NCBI GenBank assembly: GCA_017522105.1
Contig: JAFXAA010000013.1
Location: 124,001-188,000, forward strand
Direction: 5' to 3'
From: Bacteroidales bacterium
GTDB lineage: Bacteria; Bacteroidota; Bacteroidia; Bacteroidales; P3
Length of the DNA: 64,000 nucleotides
The translations under genes were made by a program, and so were the position numbers. How positions within the stretch are numbered: position 1 is the first letter of the stretch; each line of letters opens with the position of its first letter. Under the pieces are notes generated by a model. That model saw only the letters and a program-made list of their open reading frames with translations, was not told where the DNA came from and did not search any database. This document shows positions 1-8,801 of the stretch, piece by piece.

Positions 1-1
1 C

Positions 2-73
2 CCCTTTGACCAGCCTGGCGTAGAGGCATACAAACGGAACATGTTCCACCTGCTCGGCAAACCGGGTTTTTGA
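2..73 (+). CDS. pgi: Glucose-6-phosphate isomerase, C-terminal end (partial)
   Basis: Frame 2 is open from the window edge to a TGA at 71-73. It encodes the last 23 residues of a protein, PFDQPGVEAYKRNMFHLLGK followed by PGF. This matches the very conserved C-terminus of bacterial phosphoglucose isomerase, which interconverts glucose-6-phosphate and fructose-6-phosphate in the cytoplasm. The rest of the gene lies outside the window. No terminator hairpin with a T-run follows; the next gene has its own promoter at 103. Confidence 0.85.
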   Translation, partial: PFDQPGVEAYKRNMFHLLGKPGF

Positions 74-102
74 TTTTTTTCTCTCTATCTTATAATTATT
101 TG

Positions 103-110
103 TATATTTG
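103..110 (+). promoter_or_regulatory. Bacteroidota -7 box for the giant T9SS protein
   Basis: TATATTTG fits the TAnnTTTG consensus. A start site about 6 nt downstream would fall at the foot of the hairpin at 116-148. No clear TTTG -33 box is seen at the usual distance. Confidence 0.5.
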
Positions 111-115
111 CAAAA

Positions 116-148
116 AGCACTTTTACCCCCAGAAGGGGTAAAAGTGCT
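116..148 (+). promoter_or_regulatory. 14-bp perfect stem-loop at the predicted 5' end of the mRNA
   Basis: AGCACTTTTACCCC and its exact complement GGGGTAAAAGTGCT flank the loop CAGAA. The stem starts where transcription from the 103-110 box should begin and ends 20 nt before the ATG at 169. No T-run follows, so it is not an ordinary terminator for pgi. A 5'-terminal mRNA-stabilising or translation-modulating hairpin is the likelier reading. Confidence 0.55.
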
Positions 149-168
149 GATATGCAACATATAACCTC

Positions 169-3100
169 ATGCGCAAGCAGAACATATTACCTTTATTGGC
201 ACTCATATACACACTATGTTTCGCTGATTATGTGTCCGCACAAAGTATTGTGCGCATGAACCTTCCACATGACATTTGCACCTCGACTCCCACAACAGTA
301 ACCATCGGATACAATGAAAGCAGCACCGCAGTTATTTTCACCGCACAGGCCACCCTTGGCCACTCCGAGCGCATCTTCCTTCCCGATGGACAGCCCTGTG
401 AACCCCATGGATGCTCGTACCGCTCACCCGTAACCTTCGACGCCTTTGCTCCCAACGCCACAATATCATCAGTAAACGACATACAGTATGTCCGTTTGAA
501 CATGGAGCATTCATTTATCGGCGACATCTATATTGGAATAACCTGTCCAAGTGGTAGATCGGCTTCATTAATGAACTGGAGGGCAACTGGTTCATCAAGC
601 TGTACAGGTGAAGTGCCACAGAACAGCAGAGGATGGAACGGAAACTGCGTGAGCAGCGGCACATACCTCGGCGCCCCACTTGATGTAACGGGAAGTCCAG
701 CCTGCGATTCGTCGGCCAATGGCAATGAACCTGGTGTAGGTTGGAATTACTGCTGGAGCGAAAACACAATAAGCGGCTATCAGTACGCCCACGGAGGAGA
801 CGTAATATACCGCTCAGGAAATGCTCCTCATGGTAGCATAGACTCCAGCAACGTAGCCGCTGGCACAAACTTCTTTTTCCCAGACCATAGCTTCAACAAC
901 TTGATAGGATGTCCACTAAACGGAGACTGGTACATTGAAGTTATTGATGCATACGGGGGCGACAACGGCTACATCTTTGAGTGGGAGCTGTCACTCAACT
1001 CGACGCTGGTACCTGTGCAATGCGAAGTCACAAGCCGACAACTGATTGGGCCTTATGTGCATCGCAACAACGACTCCACCTTCACCATCAATTGGCCGTC
1101 ATCCATCAACCGAGACACTACAGTACAATACACATTCCGCCTGCTGAGCAGCTGCGGCACCACCTACGACACCACCGTTAGCGTACGCCTGCATCCTCCA
1201 TACGAGACCACGCAGGAAATCGTTGGCTGCAACTCCGTCAGTTTTAGTGGCCACACATATACCGCCAACACCACCCTTACGCGCCACCTCACTTCGCGCT
1301 ATGGCTGCGACAGCACCGCACACATCAACATTGTGGTGCAGAACACCGTCTATGCCGACATTTACGACACAATAGTGCAGAACTCGCTGCCATACCGCTG
1401 GAACGGGCAGACCCTCAACGCCGCCGGTACATGCACCGTCAACCTCACCAGCCAAAGCGGCTGCGACAGCGTGGTCACACTGCATCTCCACGTGTGGCCC
1501 AACGTCAGCACCTCGGCTGACACTTCCGTTTGCGAGAGCTCACTGCCGTTTGTGTGGAACGGGATAACATTCACAGCATCTTCTACAGCCAGCACACTCC
1601 TTGCAACAACCAACGGCGCCGACAGCCTACTCACCATGTCCGTAGAGGTCATACCGACACAGCATCGTACAGTCAGCGAAAGCGTAGTAGAAAACAATCT
1701 GCCACATTCCTTCGGCGGCGTCGACTTCATCGACAGCGTAACAGACACTCTCTTCCGGCGCCTCGGTACACGCGGCTGCGACAGTCTCACCACATACTCA
1801 CTGACCGTATGGTGGAACACATCTACCACCCTGGACACCACCCTCTGCGACAACCGCATACCACTGTCGTGGCATGGCCATACATTCAACTCCACATCTA
1901 CTGTCATCGACAACCTCTTCACCACACACGGTGCCGATAGCATCGTTACCTTGACCCTATTCGTCAACCCAACATACAACATACAGGTAGTCGGCGATAT
2001 CTGCGACAACGAAAGCTATACATTTGAAGGCACATCCTACACCAATGCCGGCGATTACCCCCACCCGATGCTCACCGCAGCCGGCTGCGACAGCATACGC
2101 ACACTCAAGCTCGCCGTCCGTGCCACATCTTCCTCCGACACCGCTGCCAACCATTGCGACATCTTCGCATGGCACGGCAACACATATACTTACGACAACA
2201 TCCCGCCACTTATCACCGACACGCTTGTCAACGCCGCAGGGTGTGACTCGGTGCTTACACTGCACCTCACACTGCGCACAAGCACCTCCTCCACTTACAG
2301 CGACACCGTGGTGCAGAACAGCCTGCCCCATACCTTCAACGGCAGCACATTTACAGACAGTGTCAGCCACACCGTCGTCACCATAGCCAACACCGCAGGG
2401 TGCGACAGCACGATAGACTACTCCCTGTTCGTACACTGGAACCGTGACACGACCCTTCTCAACACACTTTGCAACAGCAGTCTGCCCTACTCTTGGTCCC
2501 ACTCCTTCGGTAGCAACACCCAGACAGCCACCTTTGACACTACAGTGGCCGCCAGTGCCGTGATGACACGCTCCGTCACCATCTCCGCACACACCGGTGC
2601 CGACAGCGTCATAACAATGCTCCTCACCATCCACCCACTCTATGACCACCACACTACAGCCTCCATTTGCGACAGCCAGTGGGTGGCCTCGCAGCAACAC
2701 TGGGCAGAGTTGTATTACAGCTTCGGCGACAGCATATTCCGCGGCACCGACGGCACCACTGCGCACACCGACAGCCTAAGTTCCATCCACGGATGCGACT
2801 CCCTGTCCACCCTCCACCTCACCGTCAATCCCTCTTACAAACATCATATTACAGACACCGTGTGCACCAACATTGCCTATTCCTGGGGCACGCCACAGCG
2901 CACCATGGTGACACCATATAGCATTGACAGTTCACGCACCTCCCCACGCGACACCACGTTCCTCGACCACCTTCATACCAGTAGCGGCTGCGACTCACTC
3001 TCCTACCTGCATCTGCTCCTCGTCCCAGCCTACGGCTATCACCACTATGACACTATCTGCGATGCCCACATAACCGCCATTGGCACCGACTCTCTTGCCC

Positions 3101-4842
3101 AATGGCAGCCTCACCTGTACACCTATGAAAGCGGATCCTACAACACATCAGGCACCCACCCCTTCCATCTGTACACACTCTCCGCAGACCTCCCTGCCTG
3201 TGACTCACTGCGCACCCTGCACCTCGTCGTCCACCCGACATACGACCAGCACCTATACGACACCATATACGACGGTGACATGTACTCCTTTGAAAGCATC
3301 ACCTACGATACCACCGGCATATACCCGCACATTTTGCAAAGCAGCCACAGCTGCGACTCGCTGCGAACACTTCATCTCAAACGCAACTGGCGCACCTACA
3401 ACGACAGCACACTATGCCAAAACGCCCTCCCTATGGTATGGAACGGCGTAGCCTTCAATGAAAACACTACAGCCTCACGCACAGGCAACATCCGCCACAT
3501 GGCCGACAGCACACACCTCACTGGGCGAGCCTCCACAGACTCGCTGGTAGTCATGCGCGTTCACGTAGTAGACACATCGGCCTACGACGATGTGCTGCAC
3601 GCCTGCGACAGCCTGCCCTGGCAAGACGGCACCACATACTACAACACAACCGACTCACCGCGTGTTACCCTCACCAATGCCGCAGGCTGCGACAGCGTCG
3701 TCCACCTCAGGCTCACTGTTGACTACACCCATTTCTATACCGACAGTCTGCACGCCTGCGACTCCATGCAGTGGATAGACCGACGCTGGTACCTCCGCGA
3801 CACCACAGGCCATGTCGGCCCCGTGGGGTCGCGTTCCGCCATTGGCCCCGTGGACACACTCTCCACCGCAGCTGGGTGCGACTCCGTTGTCAGCCTCAAG
3901 CTCGCCGTGCACTACTCCACCTATGGTGCCACACCAGACACCTTCTGCTACAACCAAACCTACACCTGGCACGGCCATAATGTCAGCAGCGACTCATCCC
4001 ATCTCACCATCGACTACTACCTCACCGACACACTGCTCACTGTATGGCAGTGCGACTCCGTTGTTGGCCTTCACCTCACCAAAATGGCCCGCCCACAGAC
4101 CTCCTTCGACTATGTCATAGATTGCCGCCACCAGCGCTACTCCCTCGCCGCCACAACCGATGTAGCCTACTCCGTCTGGTCTTCGCTTGACACCACCCTC
4201 GACGGGCAGGAACTACTACGCAACATCACCGTCAAACCAACAAAACCCACCTGCTACTACCTATACGCCGACTACCACGAGGTTCCCCTCTGCCCTCTGG
4301 TGGACAGCATCTGCCTACCCCAAGTAGTCATCCCAGAAGCCGTGCTCCGTGTCAACCCCACCCATCTCTCCTACAGTAACCTCGACTATAACGCCTACGA
4401 CATGTCTGGCCCTCACCGGCAGCGCGTGTGGCTCCTCGACAGCATCCCCCAACCCTGCTCTTCGGCCATCTTTTCCGCCACAGCCGACGCCATACGCGAC
4501 AGCTTCAACGTCGCCGTCAGCATATACAACGGTCAATGCTGGGACACTGCAAGCCAGACAGTCATCATACGCAAAGTCTCAATCTACGCCCCCAACGCCT
4601 TCACCCCGGGAGCCGACGCCAACAACCGCTTCATCCTCTTCACGCGCGGCATCATAGAGGGCGAGCTCCGCATCTACAACCGTGACGGACTCCTCGTCTT
4701 CACCACCCATGACTACGATGGTCAAGGCTGGGACGGTCTTGGCTCACCACAGGGCAATTACGTTTGGCGTTTCTCCTACCGGTCAATCGATTATCCATCC
4801 ACCTGGCAACACGAGACCGGTTCAATCCTGCTCATCCGCTGA
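169..4842 (+). CDS. Giant secreted repeat protein with P-domain and T9SS type B sorting domain
   Basis: 1557 aa. Residues 1-24 form a signal peptide ending in VSAQ. Residues ~90-280 resemble a proprotein-convertase P-domain (paired beta segments, GDWYIEVIDAYGGDNG near the end). From ~345 to ~1310 there are about 17 degenerate units of 45-75 aa, each closing with a GCDS- or GADS-type motif followed by a short beta strand such as VVTLHLTV. The last ~85 residues (APNAFTPGAD..., WDG, GNYVWRF) are a gliding-motility/CHU_C type C-terminal domain, known as the type B signal for T9SS export. The protein is inferred to be surface-attached or secreted, with a structural or adhesive role; no catalytic domain is visible. 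It stands alone between pgi and convergent tsaC. Confidence 0.85.
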   Translation: MRKQNILPLLALIYTLCFADYVSAQSIVRMNLPHDICTSTPTTVTIGYNESSTAVIFTAQATLGHSERIFLPDGQPCEPHGCSYRSPVTFDAFAPNATISSVNDIQYVRLNMEHSFIGDIYIGITCPSGRSASLMNWRATGSSSCTGEVPQNSRGWNGNCVSSGTYLGAPLDVTGSPACDSSANGNEPGVGWNYCWSENTISGYQYAHGGDVIYRSGNAPHGSIDSSNVAAGTNFFFPDHSFNNLIGCPLNGDWYIEVIDAYGGDNGYIFEWELSLNSTLVPVQCEVTSRQLIGPYVHRNNDSTFTINWPSSINRDTTVQYTFRLLSSCGTTYDTTVSVRLHPPYETTQEIVGCNSVSFSGHTYTANTTLTRHLTSRYGCDSTAHINIVVQNTVYADIYDTIVQNSLPYRWNGQTLNAAGTCTVNLTSQSGCDSVVTLHLHVWPNVSTSADTSVCESSLPFVWNGITFTASSTASTLLATTNGADSLLTMSVEVIPTQHRTVSESVVENNLPHSFGGVDFIDSVTDTLFRRLGTRGCDSLTTYSLTVWWNTSTTLDTTLCDNRIPLSWHGHTFNSTSTVIDNLFTTHGADSIVTLTLFVNPTYNIQVVGDICDNESYTFEGTSYTNAGDYPHPMLTAAGCDSIRTLKLAVRATSSSDTAANHCDIFAWHGNTYTYDNIPPLITDTLVNAAGCDSVLTLHLTLRTSTSSTYSDTVVQNSLPHTFNGSTFTDSVSHTVVTIANTAGCDSTIDYSLFVHWNRDTTLLNTLCNSSLPYSWSHSFGSNTQTATFDTTVAASAVMTRSVTISAHTGADSVITMLLTIHPLYDHHTTASICDSQWVASQQHWAELYYSFGDSIFRGTDGTTAHTDSLSSIHGCDSLSTLHLTVNPSYKHHITDTVCTNIAYSWGTPQRTMVTPYSIDSSRTSPRDTTFLDHLHTSSGCDSLSYLHLLLVPAYGYHHYDTICDAHITAIGTDSLAQWQPHLYTYESGSYNTSGTHPFHLYTLSADLPACDSLRTLHLVVHPTYDQHLYDTIYDGDMYSFESITYDTTGIYPHILQSSHSCDSLRTLHLKRNWRTYNDSTLCQNALPMVWNGVAFNENTTASRTGNIRHMADSTHLTGRASTDSLVVMRVHVVDTSAYDDVLHACDSLPWQDGTTYYNTTDSPRVTLTNAAGCDSVVHLRLTVDYTHFYTDSLHACDSMQWIDRRWYLRDTTGHVGPVGSRSAIGPVDTLSTAAGCDSVVSLKLAVHYSTYGATPDTFCYNQTYTWHGHNVSSDSSHLTIDYYLTDTLLTVWQCDSVVGLHLTKMARPQTSFDYVIDCRHQRYSLAATTDVAYSVWSSLDTTLDGQELLRNITVKPTKPTCYYLYADYHEVPLCPLVDSICLPQVVIPEAVLRVNPTHLSYSNLDYNAYDMSGPHRQRVWLLDSIPQPCSSAIFSATADAIRDSFNVAVSIYNGQCWDTASQTVIIRKVSIYAPNAFTPGADANNRFILFTRGIIEGELRIYNRDGLLVFTTHDYDGQGWDGLGSPQGNYVWRFSYRSIDYPSTWQHETGSILLIR

Positions 4843-4905
4843 CACGCTAACACGCAAATACAGAGAGCCGTCGCAAACACCACAGCAGAATTGCAGCAGC
4901 CACGT

Positions 4906-5460
4906 CTATGGCCTTATCACCTCCACGCTGCCGTTGGCATTCACCCTCACTATGCGGCTGCCACGCGTCTCCGAGCTTGCAAACTCCGGCAGTGGCGGCA
5001 CACAAAAATCCACACGCTTCTTCAGGCCACCCTCAATCTCACCGTACGACTGTGGCGATGGACGTCCGCTGAAGTTGGCCGAAGTACTCACCAACGGAGC
5101 TCCCAAACGGCGGATGACCTCCTGACAGAATGCGTGACGTGGCACGCGAATGCCAAGCGAACCGTCGGCGGCAGGCAGATTGGCGGCAACACCATCCCCC
5201 AGCAGCGGCCGCCACACAGACATTGGCAAAATATATGTTGTGGGGCGCGACTCCTCTACTCCATCAGACAGCTGAAGACTGTCCGCCAGCACCAACATAC
5301 TCTTGCTGCGGTCGCGCTCCTTTATAGCATATATACGCTCCACAGCCTCAGGGTTGCGTGCGTCGCAGCCTATGCCCCAGATGGTGTCTGTAGGGTAGAG
5401 GATAGTGCCGCCGCTACGCAGTATCTCTACGGTTTGTGTGATGATTTCCTCGCCAGTCAT
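4906..5460 (-). CDS. tsaC: L-threonylcarbamoyladenylate synthase (YrdC/Sua5 family)
   Basis: 184 aa. Makes threonylcarbamoyl-AMP from threonine, bicarbonate and ATP for the t6A37 modification of ANN-decoding tRNAs; cytoplasmic. Seen: the N-terminal motif GGTILYPTDTIWGIGCD, KERDRSKSM, and STSANFSGRPSP near residue 130, all family signatures. The reading frame is open further upstream, but the ATG at 5460 is chosen because it starts the conserved domain; the extra upstream residues would be hydrophobic and non-homologous. A -7 box (5466-5473) lies only 5 nt upstream, so the mRNA is probably leaderless or nearly so. Convergent with the giant repeat gene. Confidence 0.9.
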   Translation of the reverse strand: MTGEEIITQTVEILRSGGTILYPTDTIWGIGCDARNPEAVERIYAIKERDRSKSMLVLADSLQLSDGVEESRPTTYILPMSVWRPLLGDGVAANLPAADGSLGIRVPRHAFCQEVIRRLGAPLVSTSANFSGRPSPQSYGEIEGGLKKRVDFCVPPLPEFASSETRGSRIVRVNANGSVEVIRP

Positions 5461-5465
5461 GGCTG

Positions 5466-5473
5466 CAAAAATA
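5466..5473 (-). promoter_or_regulatory. -7 box for tsaC
   Basis: TATTTTTG on the minus strand matches TAnnTTTG. It ends 5 nt before the tsaC ATG, which leaves almost no room for a leader. Confidence 0.5.
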
Positions 5474-5516
5474 CAAAAAAAAACGTCTTGTATGTGGAAG
5501 TATGAGTTTTTTTTCG

Positions 5517-5524
5517 TACCTTTG
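5517..5524 (+). promoter_or_regulatory. -7 box for the POT transporter
   Basis: TACCTTTG, preceded by a T-rich stretch and followed after ~70 nt by the ATG at 5594. Confidence 0.55.
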
Positions 5525-5593
5525 CACAATGAATAAATTGTATTTATTACGCATAACGCAATTAAATAAATTATAAACCAAAAATTTACAACT

Positions 5594-7258
5594 ATGGATT
5601 TCATTACAAATCTGTGGAATGCCAACACACCGCTATTTATGCTCGTGGCGGGTCTGATTGTTGTCGCTCCATTCATCGTGTTCTATGTGCGTAAGGCGCT
5701 CAAGGAGCATCCCAAGGGGCTCATCCCCGCCGCATTGAGCAACATGGGCGAACGCTTCGGCTACTACATTATGAACGCCGTGCTTTCGCTCTTCATCTGC
5801 TCGAAGTTCGGTGTGTCCGACTTTGCTGCCGGCATTATGTTCGCTGGATTCTATTTCCTTATTTACCTGCTTGCACTGCCTGGCGGCATCATTGCCGACC
5901 GCACGCGTAACTTCAAGGGCACCATCATTGCCGGTATCATCGTGATGGCTATCGGCTATGGCATACTTTCCATCCCTGTGTTCAGCGGACATGGCTTCTC
6001 GTGGGTCATGGTGCTTACGCTTGTCGCCTTGGTGATTATCGCTTGCGGTAACGGTCTGTTCAAGGGCAACCTGCAGGCTGTGGTTGGCCAGATTTATGAC
6101 GACTTCGAGGCCGAAGAGGCCAAGAAAGGCCCCGAGGCTTTGGCCAAGGCCAAAGAGAAGCGCGACAGTGGCTTCCAGATATTCTACGTGTTCATCAACA
6201 TCGGCGGCGTCATTGCCCCCTTCATCGCCCCGATCATCCGCAACTGGTGGCTCAAGGCGCACGATATGGTCTACAATGCCCAGCTGCCAAAATTGTGCCA
6301 CAGATACCTGACCGATGGCATGAAGGATAACGACATGGACAACCTCATGGCTCTCACCGCACAGTACCCCGAGGCTGCCAACGACTTGACCGCCTTCTGC
6401 GACAGCTACGTCAACGTCTACAACACGGGTGTCCATTTTGCATTCATAGCATCAGTTATCGCCATGCTTATCTCGCTGACCATCTTCCTCTGCACTAAGA
6501 AAGGCATGCCCAATCCTATAAAGAAAGAGAAGGCTGCCGAAACCAGCTACACTGCTGAGGAACGTGCCGCCATGGCCAAGGACGTCAAGCAGCGTATGGC
6601 CGGTCTGTATGCAGTGCTGGGCGTAGTGGTATTCTTCTGGATGTCATTCCACCAGAACGCAGAGTCGCTCTCGTTCTTCGCCCGCGACTTTGTCAACTCC
6701 TCGTCCATTCCTGTCGAAATATGGCAGTGCATCAACCCATTCTTTGTCATCATCCTGACGCCCATCATCATGTGGTTCTTTGCCTATCTGGTCAGAAAGG
6801 GTAAAGAAGTCTCTACTCCCCAAAAGATTGCCTTTGGTATGGGTATCGCCGCGTGTGCCTATATCTTCCTTGTGGCCCTGTGTGCCAGTATTGGCTATCC
6901 CTCACCCAAAGACTTCCTCGCCATGCCGGTCGGCGAGCAGGAAGCCATGAAGGTAGGCCCGTGGGCCTTGATTGTCACCTACTTCTTCCTCACCGTTGCC
7001 GAGCTGTTTATCAGCCCGCTGGGTCTGAGCTTCGTCTCGAAGATTGCTCCCAAGCACCTGCAGGGTATCTGTCAGGGACTGTGGCTCGCAGCCACCGCTA
7101 TCGGCAACCTGCTCATCCTCCTCGGACCATATATCTATACCGCCATGCCCAAGCTGTGGATGTGCTGGCTGGTGTTCGCTCTGATATGCGTTGCCGCCAT
7201 GAGCGTCATGTTCGGCATGCTCAAGTGGCTTGAAAGAATCACCGCCGAGAAGCAGTAA
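5594..7258 (+). CDS. POT/PTR2 family proton-dependent oligopeptide transporter
   Basis: 554 aa integral inner-membrane protein of the major facilitator superfamily that couples H+ entry to di-/tripeptide uptake. Seen: at least 12 hydrophobic segments, and the POT signature around residues 45-75 (AALSNMGERFGYYIMNAVL, containing the conserved ERFGYY proton-coupling motif). The cytoplasmic loop after TM6 is long and charged (KKGMPNPIKKEKAAE). The C-terminal half keeps the PTR2 motif region LFISPLGLSFVSKIAPKHLQG. The gene is monocistronic, with its own promoter and a strong terminator. Substrate specificity cannot be read from the sequence. Confidence 0.92.
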   Translation: MDFITNLWNANTPLFMLVAGLIVVAPFIVFYVRKALKEHPKGLIPAALSNMGERFGYYIMNAVLSLFICSKFGVSDFAAGIMFAGFYFLIYLLALPGGIIADRTRNFKGTIIAGIIVMAIGYGILSIPVFSGHGFSWVMVLTLVALVIIACGNGLFKGNLQAVVGQIYDDFEAEEAKKGPEALAKAKEKRDSGFQIFYVFINIGGVIAPFIAPIIRNWWLKAHDMVYNAQLPKLCHRYLTDGMKDNDMDNLMALTAQYPEAANDLTAFCDSYVNVYNTGVHFAFIASVIAMLISLTIFLCTKKGMPNPIKKEKAAETSYTAEERAAMAKDVKQRMAGLYAVLGVVVFFWMSFHQNAESLSFFARDFVNSSSIPVEIWQCINPFFVIILTPIIMWFFAYLVRKGKEVSTPQKIAFGMGIAACAYIFLVALCASIGYPSPKDFLAMPVGEQEAMKVGPWALIVTYFFLTVAELFISPLGLSFVSKIAPKHLQGICQGLWLAATAIGNLLILLGPYIYTAMPKLWMCWLVFALICVAAMSVMFGMLKWLERITAEKQ

Positions 7259-7284
7259 TGCGCTTCCCGCAGTCGGATACAAGA

Positions 7285-7313
7285 AATCCCCCGCATCGTT
7301 GATGCGGGGGATT
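7285..7313. terminator. Terminator hairpin between the POT gene and rpsU
   Basis: AATCCCCCGCATC - GTT - GATGCGGGGGATT, followed on the plus strand by TTCTTTT. It serves the POT gene and may also stop transcription from rpsU, because the minus-strand side also carries TTTCTT. Confidence 0.85.
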
Positions 7314-7359
7314 TTCTTTTCAATGGCGTTGCTCCGTGTGGAGCTCTCGGCTCGGGCTC

Positions 7360-7557
7360 TTACTTGTCGAGCTCCTGCTGGCGCAGGTGCTGGACGTAGA
7401 TGGCCTTCAGATGCTTCTCGCGGTTGATGACGCTGGGTTTGGTGAACTGCTGACGACGACGCATCTCTTTCACCACACCGGTCTTGTCGAATTTGCGTTT
7501 CAGCTTCTTCAGAGCTCTCTCAAGGTTTTCACCTTCTTTAATGGGAACTACGATCAT
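7360..7557 (-). CDS. rpsU: 30S ribosomal protein S21
   Basis: 65 aa, basic. The N-terminus MIVVPIKEGENLERALKKLKRKF and the central KEMRRRQQF are diagnostic of bS21, a small-subunit protein that acts at the mRNA/anti-SD interface. In Bacteroidota S21 helps occlude the 16S anti-Shine-Dalgarno, which fits the weak SD sequences across most of this window. It follows rpmB after 109 nt, likely co-transcribed. The rpmG (L33) gene that often follows rpmB in the phylum is not present in the gap. Confidence 0.95.
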   Translation of the reverse strand: MIVVPIKEGENLERALKKLKRKFDKTGVVKEMRRRQQFTKPSVINREKHLKAIYVQHLRQQELDK

Positions 7558-7666
7558 TGCTAATACCTCTTTCTTTGTTAAGGGTTAATACATTGTTTAT
7601 TTAAGACTCGTTGTCTTCTCGTTTAGAACCTTGTGTTTGTCGTTTTGGCCATTCGGCCAAGACGAC

Positions 7667-7906
7667 TTAGAACATCAGGTGACCCTGGGCGGCGGCGTCG
7701 TTAAGGGCGGCGATGATACCCTTCTTGTTGATGATGCGCATGCCCTTGGCGGAGACTTTCAGCGTGATCCACATGTCCTCTTCGGGGATGTAGAACTTCT
7801 TGGTCTGCAGGTTGGGGGCGAAGGTGCGTTTGGTGTGGATACGCGAGTGCGACACATTGTTGCCCACGATTACTTTCTTTCCGGTGATTTCACATTTCTT
7901 TGACAT
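7667..7906 (-). CDS. rpmB: 50S ribosomal protein L28
   Basis: 79 aa; normal length. Seen: MSKKCEITGKKVIVGNNVSHS and the TKRTFAPNLQTKKFYIPEE core, characteristic of bL28. Part of the large ribosomal subunit near the exit-site tRNA. A complete TTTG-N19-TACTTTTG promoter lies at 7972-8002 upstream. Downstream is rpsU instead of the usual rpmG and DUF4295 genes. Confidence 0.95.
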   Translation of the reverse strand: MSKKCEITGKKVIVGNNVSHSRIHTKRTFAPNLQTKKFYIPEEDMWITLKVSAKGMRIINKKGIIAALNDAAAQGHLMF

Positions 7907-7971
7907 TTCTCTATAGTTTTTTGTTGTTTATTTCTGTTGTTATTCCACCCCGAAACGGGCGAAAACGGGTG

Positions 7972-8002
7972 CAAAAGTACTACCTTTTTCCGACATGGCA
8001 AA
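7972..8002 (-). promoter_or_regulatory. Complete Bacteroidota promoter for rpmB-rpsU
   Basis: On the minus strand TTTG (7999-8002), 19 nt, then TACTTTTG (7972-7979): an ideal -33/-7 pair with a start about 60 nt before the rpmB ATG. Confidence 0.75.
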
Positions 8003-8184
8003 AACTTTCAGTGTTTAAAAACGGCATTTTAAATCTTTTTAACTTTTTGTCATTCGTATAATACTGTATTTCCGTATTTTATATATACGGCCATAATGAC
8101 ATTTAACATACTTTTTCCAGACACTTATAGGCGCACAAATACGTGTTGTGAATATCTTTATTTCGCCATTTCAGAAAAATATAG

Positions 8185-8192
8185 TACTTTCG
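8185..8192 (+). promoter_or_regulatory. -7 box for ssb
   Basis: TACTTTCG, one base off TAnnTTTG, with TTTC about 20 nt upstream (8161) as a weak -33 box; ~33 nt before the predicted start site of translation. Confidence 0.45.
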
Positions 8193-8231
8193 CAGTCTCA
8201 AAAAAAGAACTTACAACAACAAATACAAAGT

Positions 8232-8663
8232 ATGATTGGAGTAAACAAAGTTATCCTCGTGGGCAATGTTGGCAAGAACCCTGATGTGGTAACGTTCCCC
8301 TCCGAAGGTGCTATGCCTGTGAAGAAGGCTTCCTTCCCTTTAGCTACTACCGAATACCGACGCAGCCGCGACAACGAGCGTGTGGAGATAACCGAATGGC
8401 ACAATGTGGTGTGCTGGCGCGGCCTGGCCGATGTGGCCGAACGCATCCTCACCAAAGGAGCGCAGATTTACCTTGAGGGCAGGCTGCAGAGCCGCTCTTG
8501 GGAAGACAAAGAAGGCAACAAGCGCCATGTCACCGAAGTGGTGGCAGACAACCTGCTGCTTCTCTCCAACCGCCAGCGTGGCGAGGGCGACAACAGTCGC
8601 AACAACCCGCTGATGGACATCCTGAACCAGGACACCGAACCCGTCGGAGACCTCCCGTTCTAA
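8232..8663 (+). CDS. ssb: Single-stranded DNA-binding protein
   Basis: 143 aa. An OB fold covers residues 1-105 (GVNKVILVGNVGKNPDV, EWHNVVCWRGLADVAERIL, GAQIYLEGRLQSRSWEDKEG). A short disordered linker leads to the acidic/hydrophobic tip DLPF that docks partner proteins. Binds ssDNA in replication and repair. The ATG at 8232 is chosen over an in-frame upstream start because MIGVNKVILVG is the family N-terminus. Own promoter and a strong terminator: monocistronic. Confidence 0.95.
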   Translation: MIGVNKVILVGNVGKNPDVVTFPSEGAMPVKKASFPLATTEYRRSRDNERVEITEWHNVVCWRGLADVAERILTKGAQIYLEGRLQSRSWEDKEGNKRHVTEVVADNLLLLSNRQRGEGDNSRNNPLMDILNQDTEPVGDLPF

Positions 8664-8677
8664 GGATCCTTGATTCA

Positions 8678-8718
8678 AAGAAAAACCAACCCCGCAGATA
8701 CTGCGGGGCAGGTTTTTC
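8678..8718 (+). terminator. ssb terminator
   Basis: CCCCGCAG-ATA-CTGCGGGG (8690-8708), flanked by AAAGAAAAACC and GGTTTTTCTTT, which extend the stem and give a T-run. It may act in both directions; no minus-strand gene needs it before 8802. Confidence 0.85.
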
Positions 8719-8801
8719 TTTTTACGCAACGACCGGTGTGCCGTTGCAATGATTCTCTTTCTTTTACCCATCGAAATGTAGCGCCCAATAGCTGCTGCAT
8801 G

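Larger units (their letters stand above)
7907..8231. other. Intergenic region between divergent rpmB and ssb
   Basis: 325 bp without a gene. It holds the rpmB promoter (7972-8002, minus) and the ssb -7 box (8185-8192, plus). The rest is AT-rich and shows no convincing structure. An in-frame extension of ssb upstream of 8232 is not supported by homology. Confidence 0.6.

Noticed and set aside
1957..2766. Long minus-strand frames inside the giant repeat gene
   Set aside because: They arise from the Thr/Ser/Asp-rich repeat codons (complement rich in Val/Gly/Cys) and lack start signals or homology.
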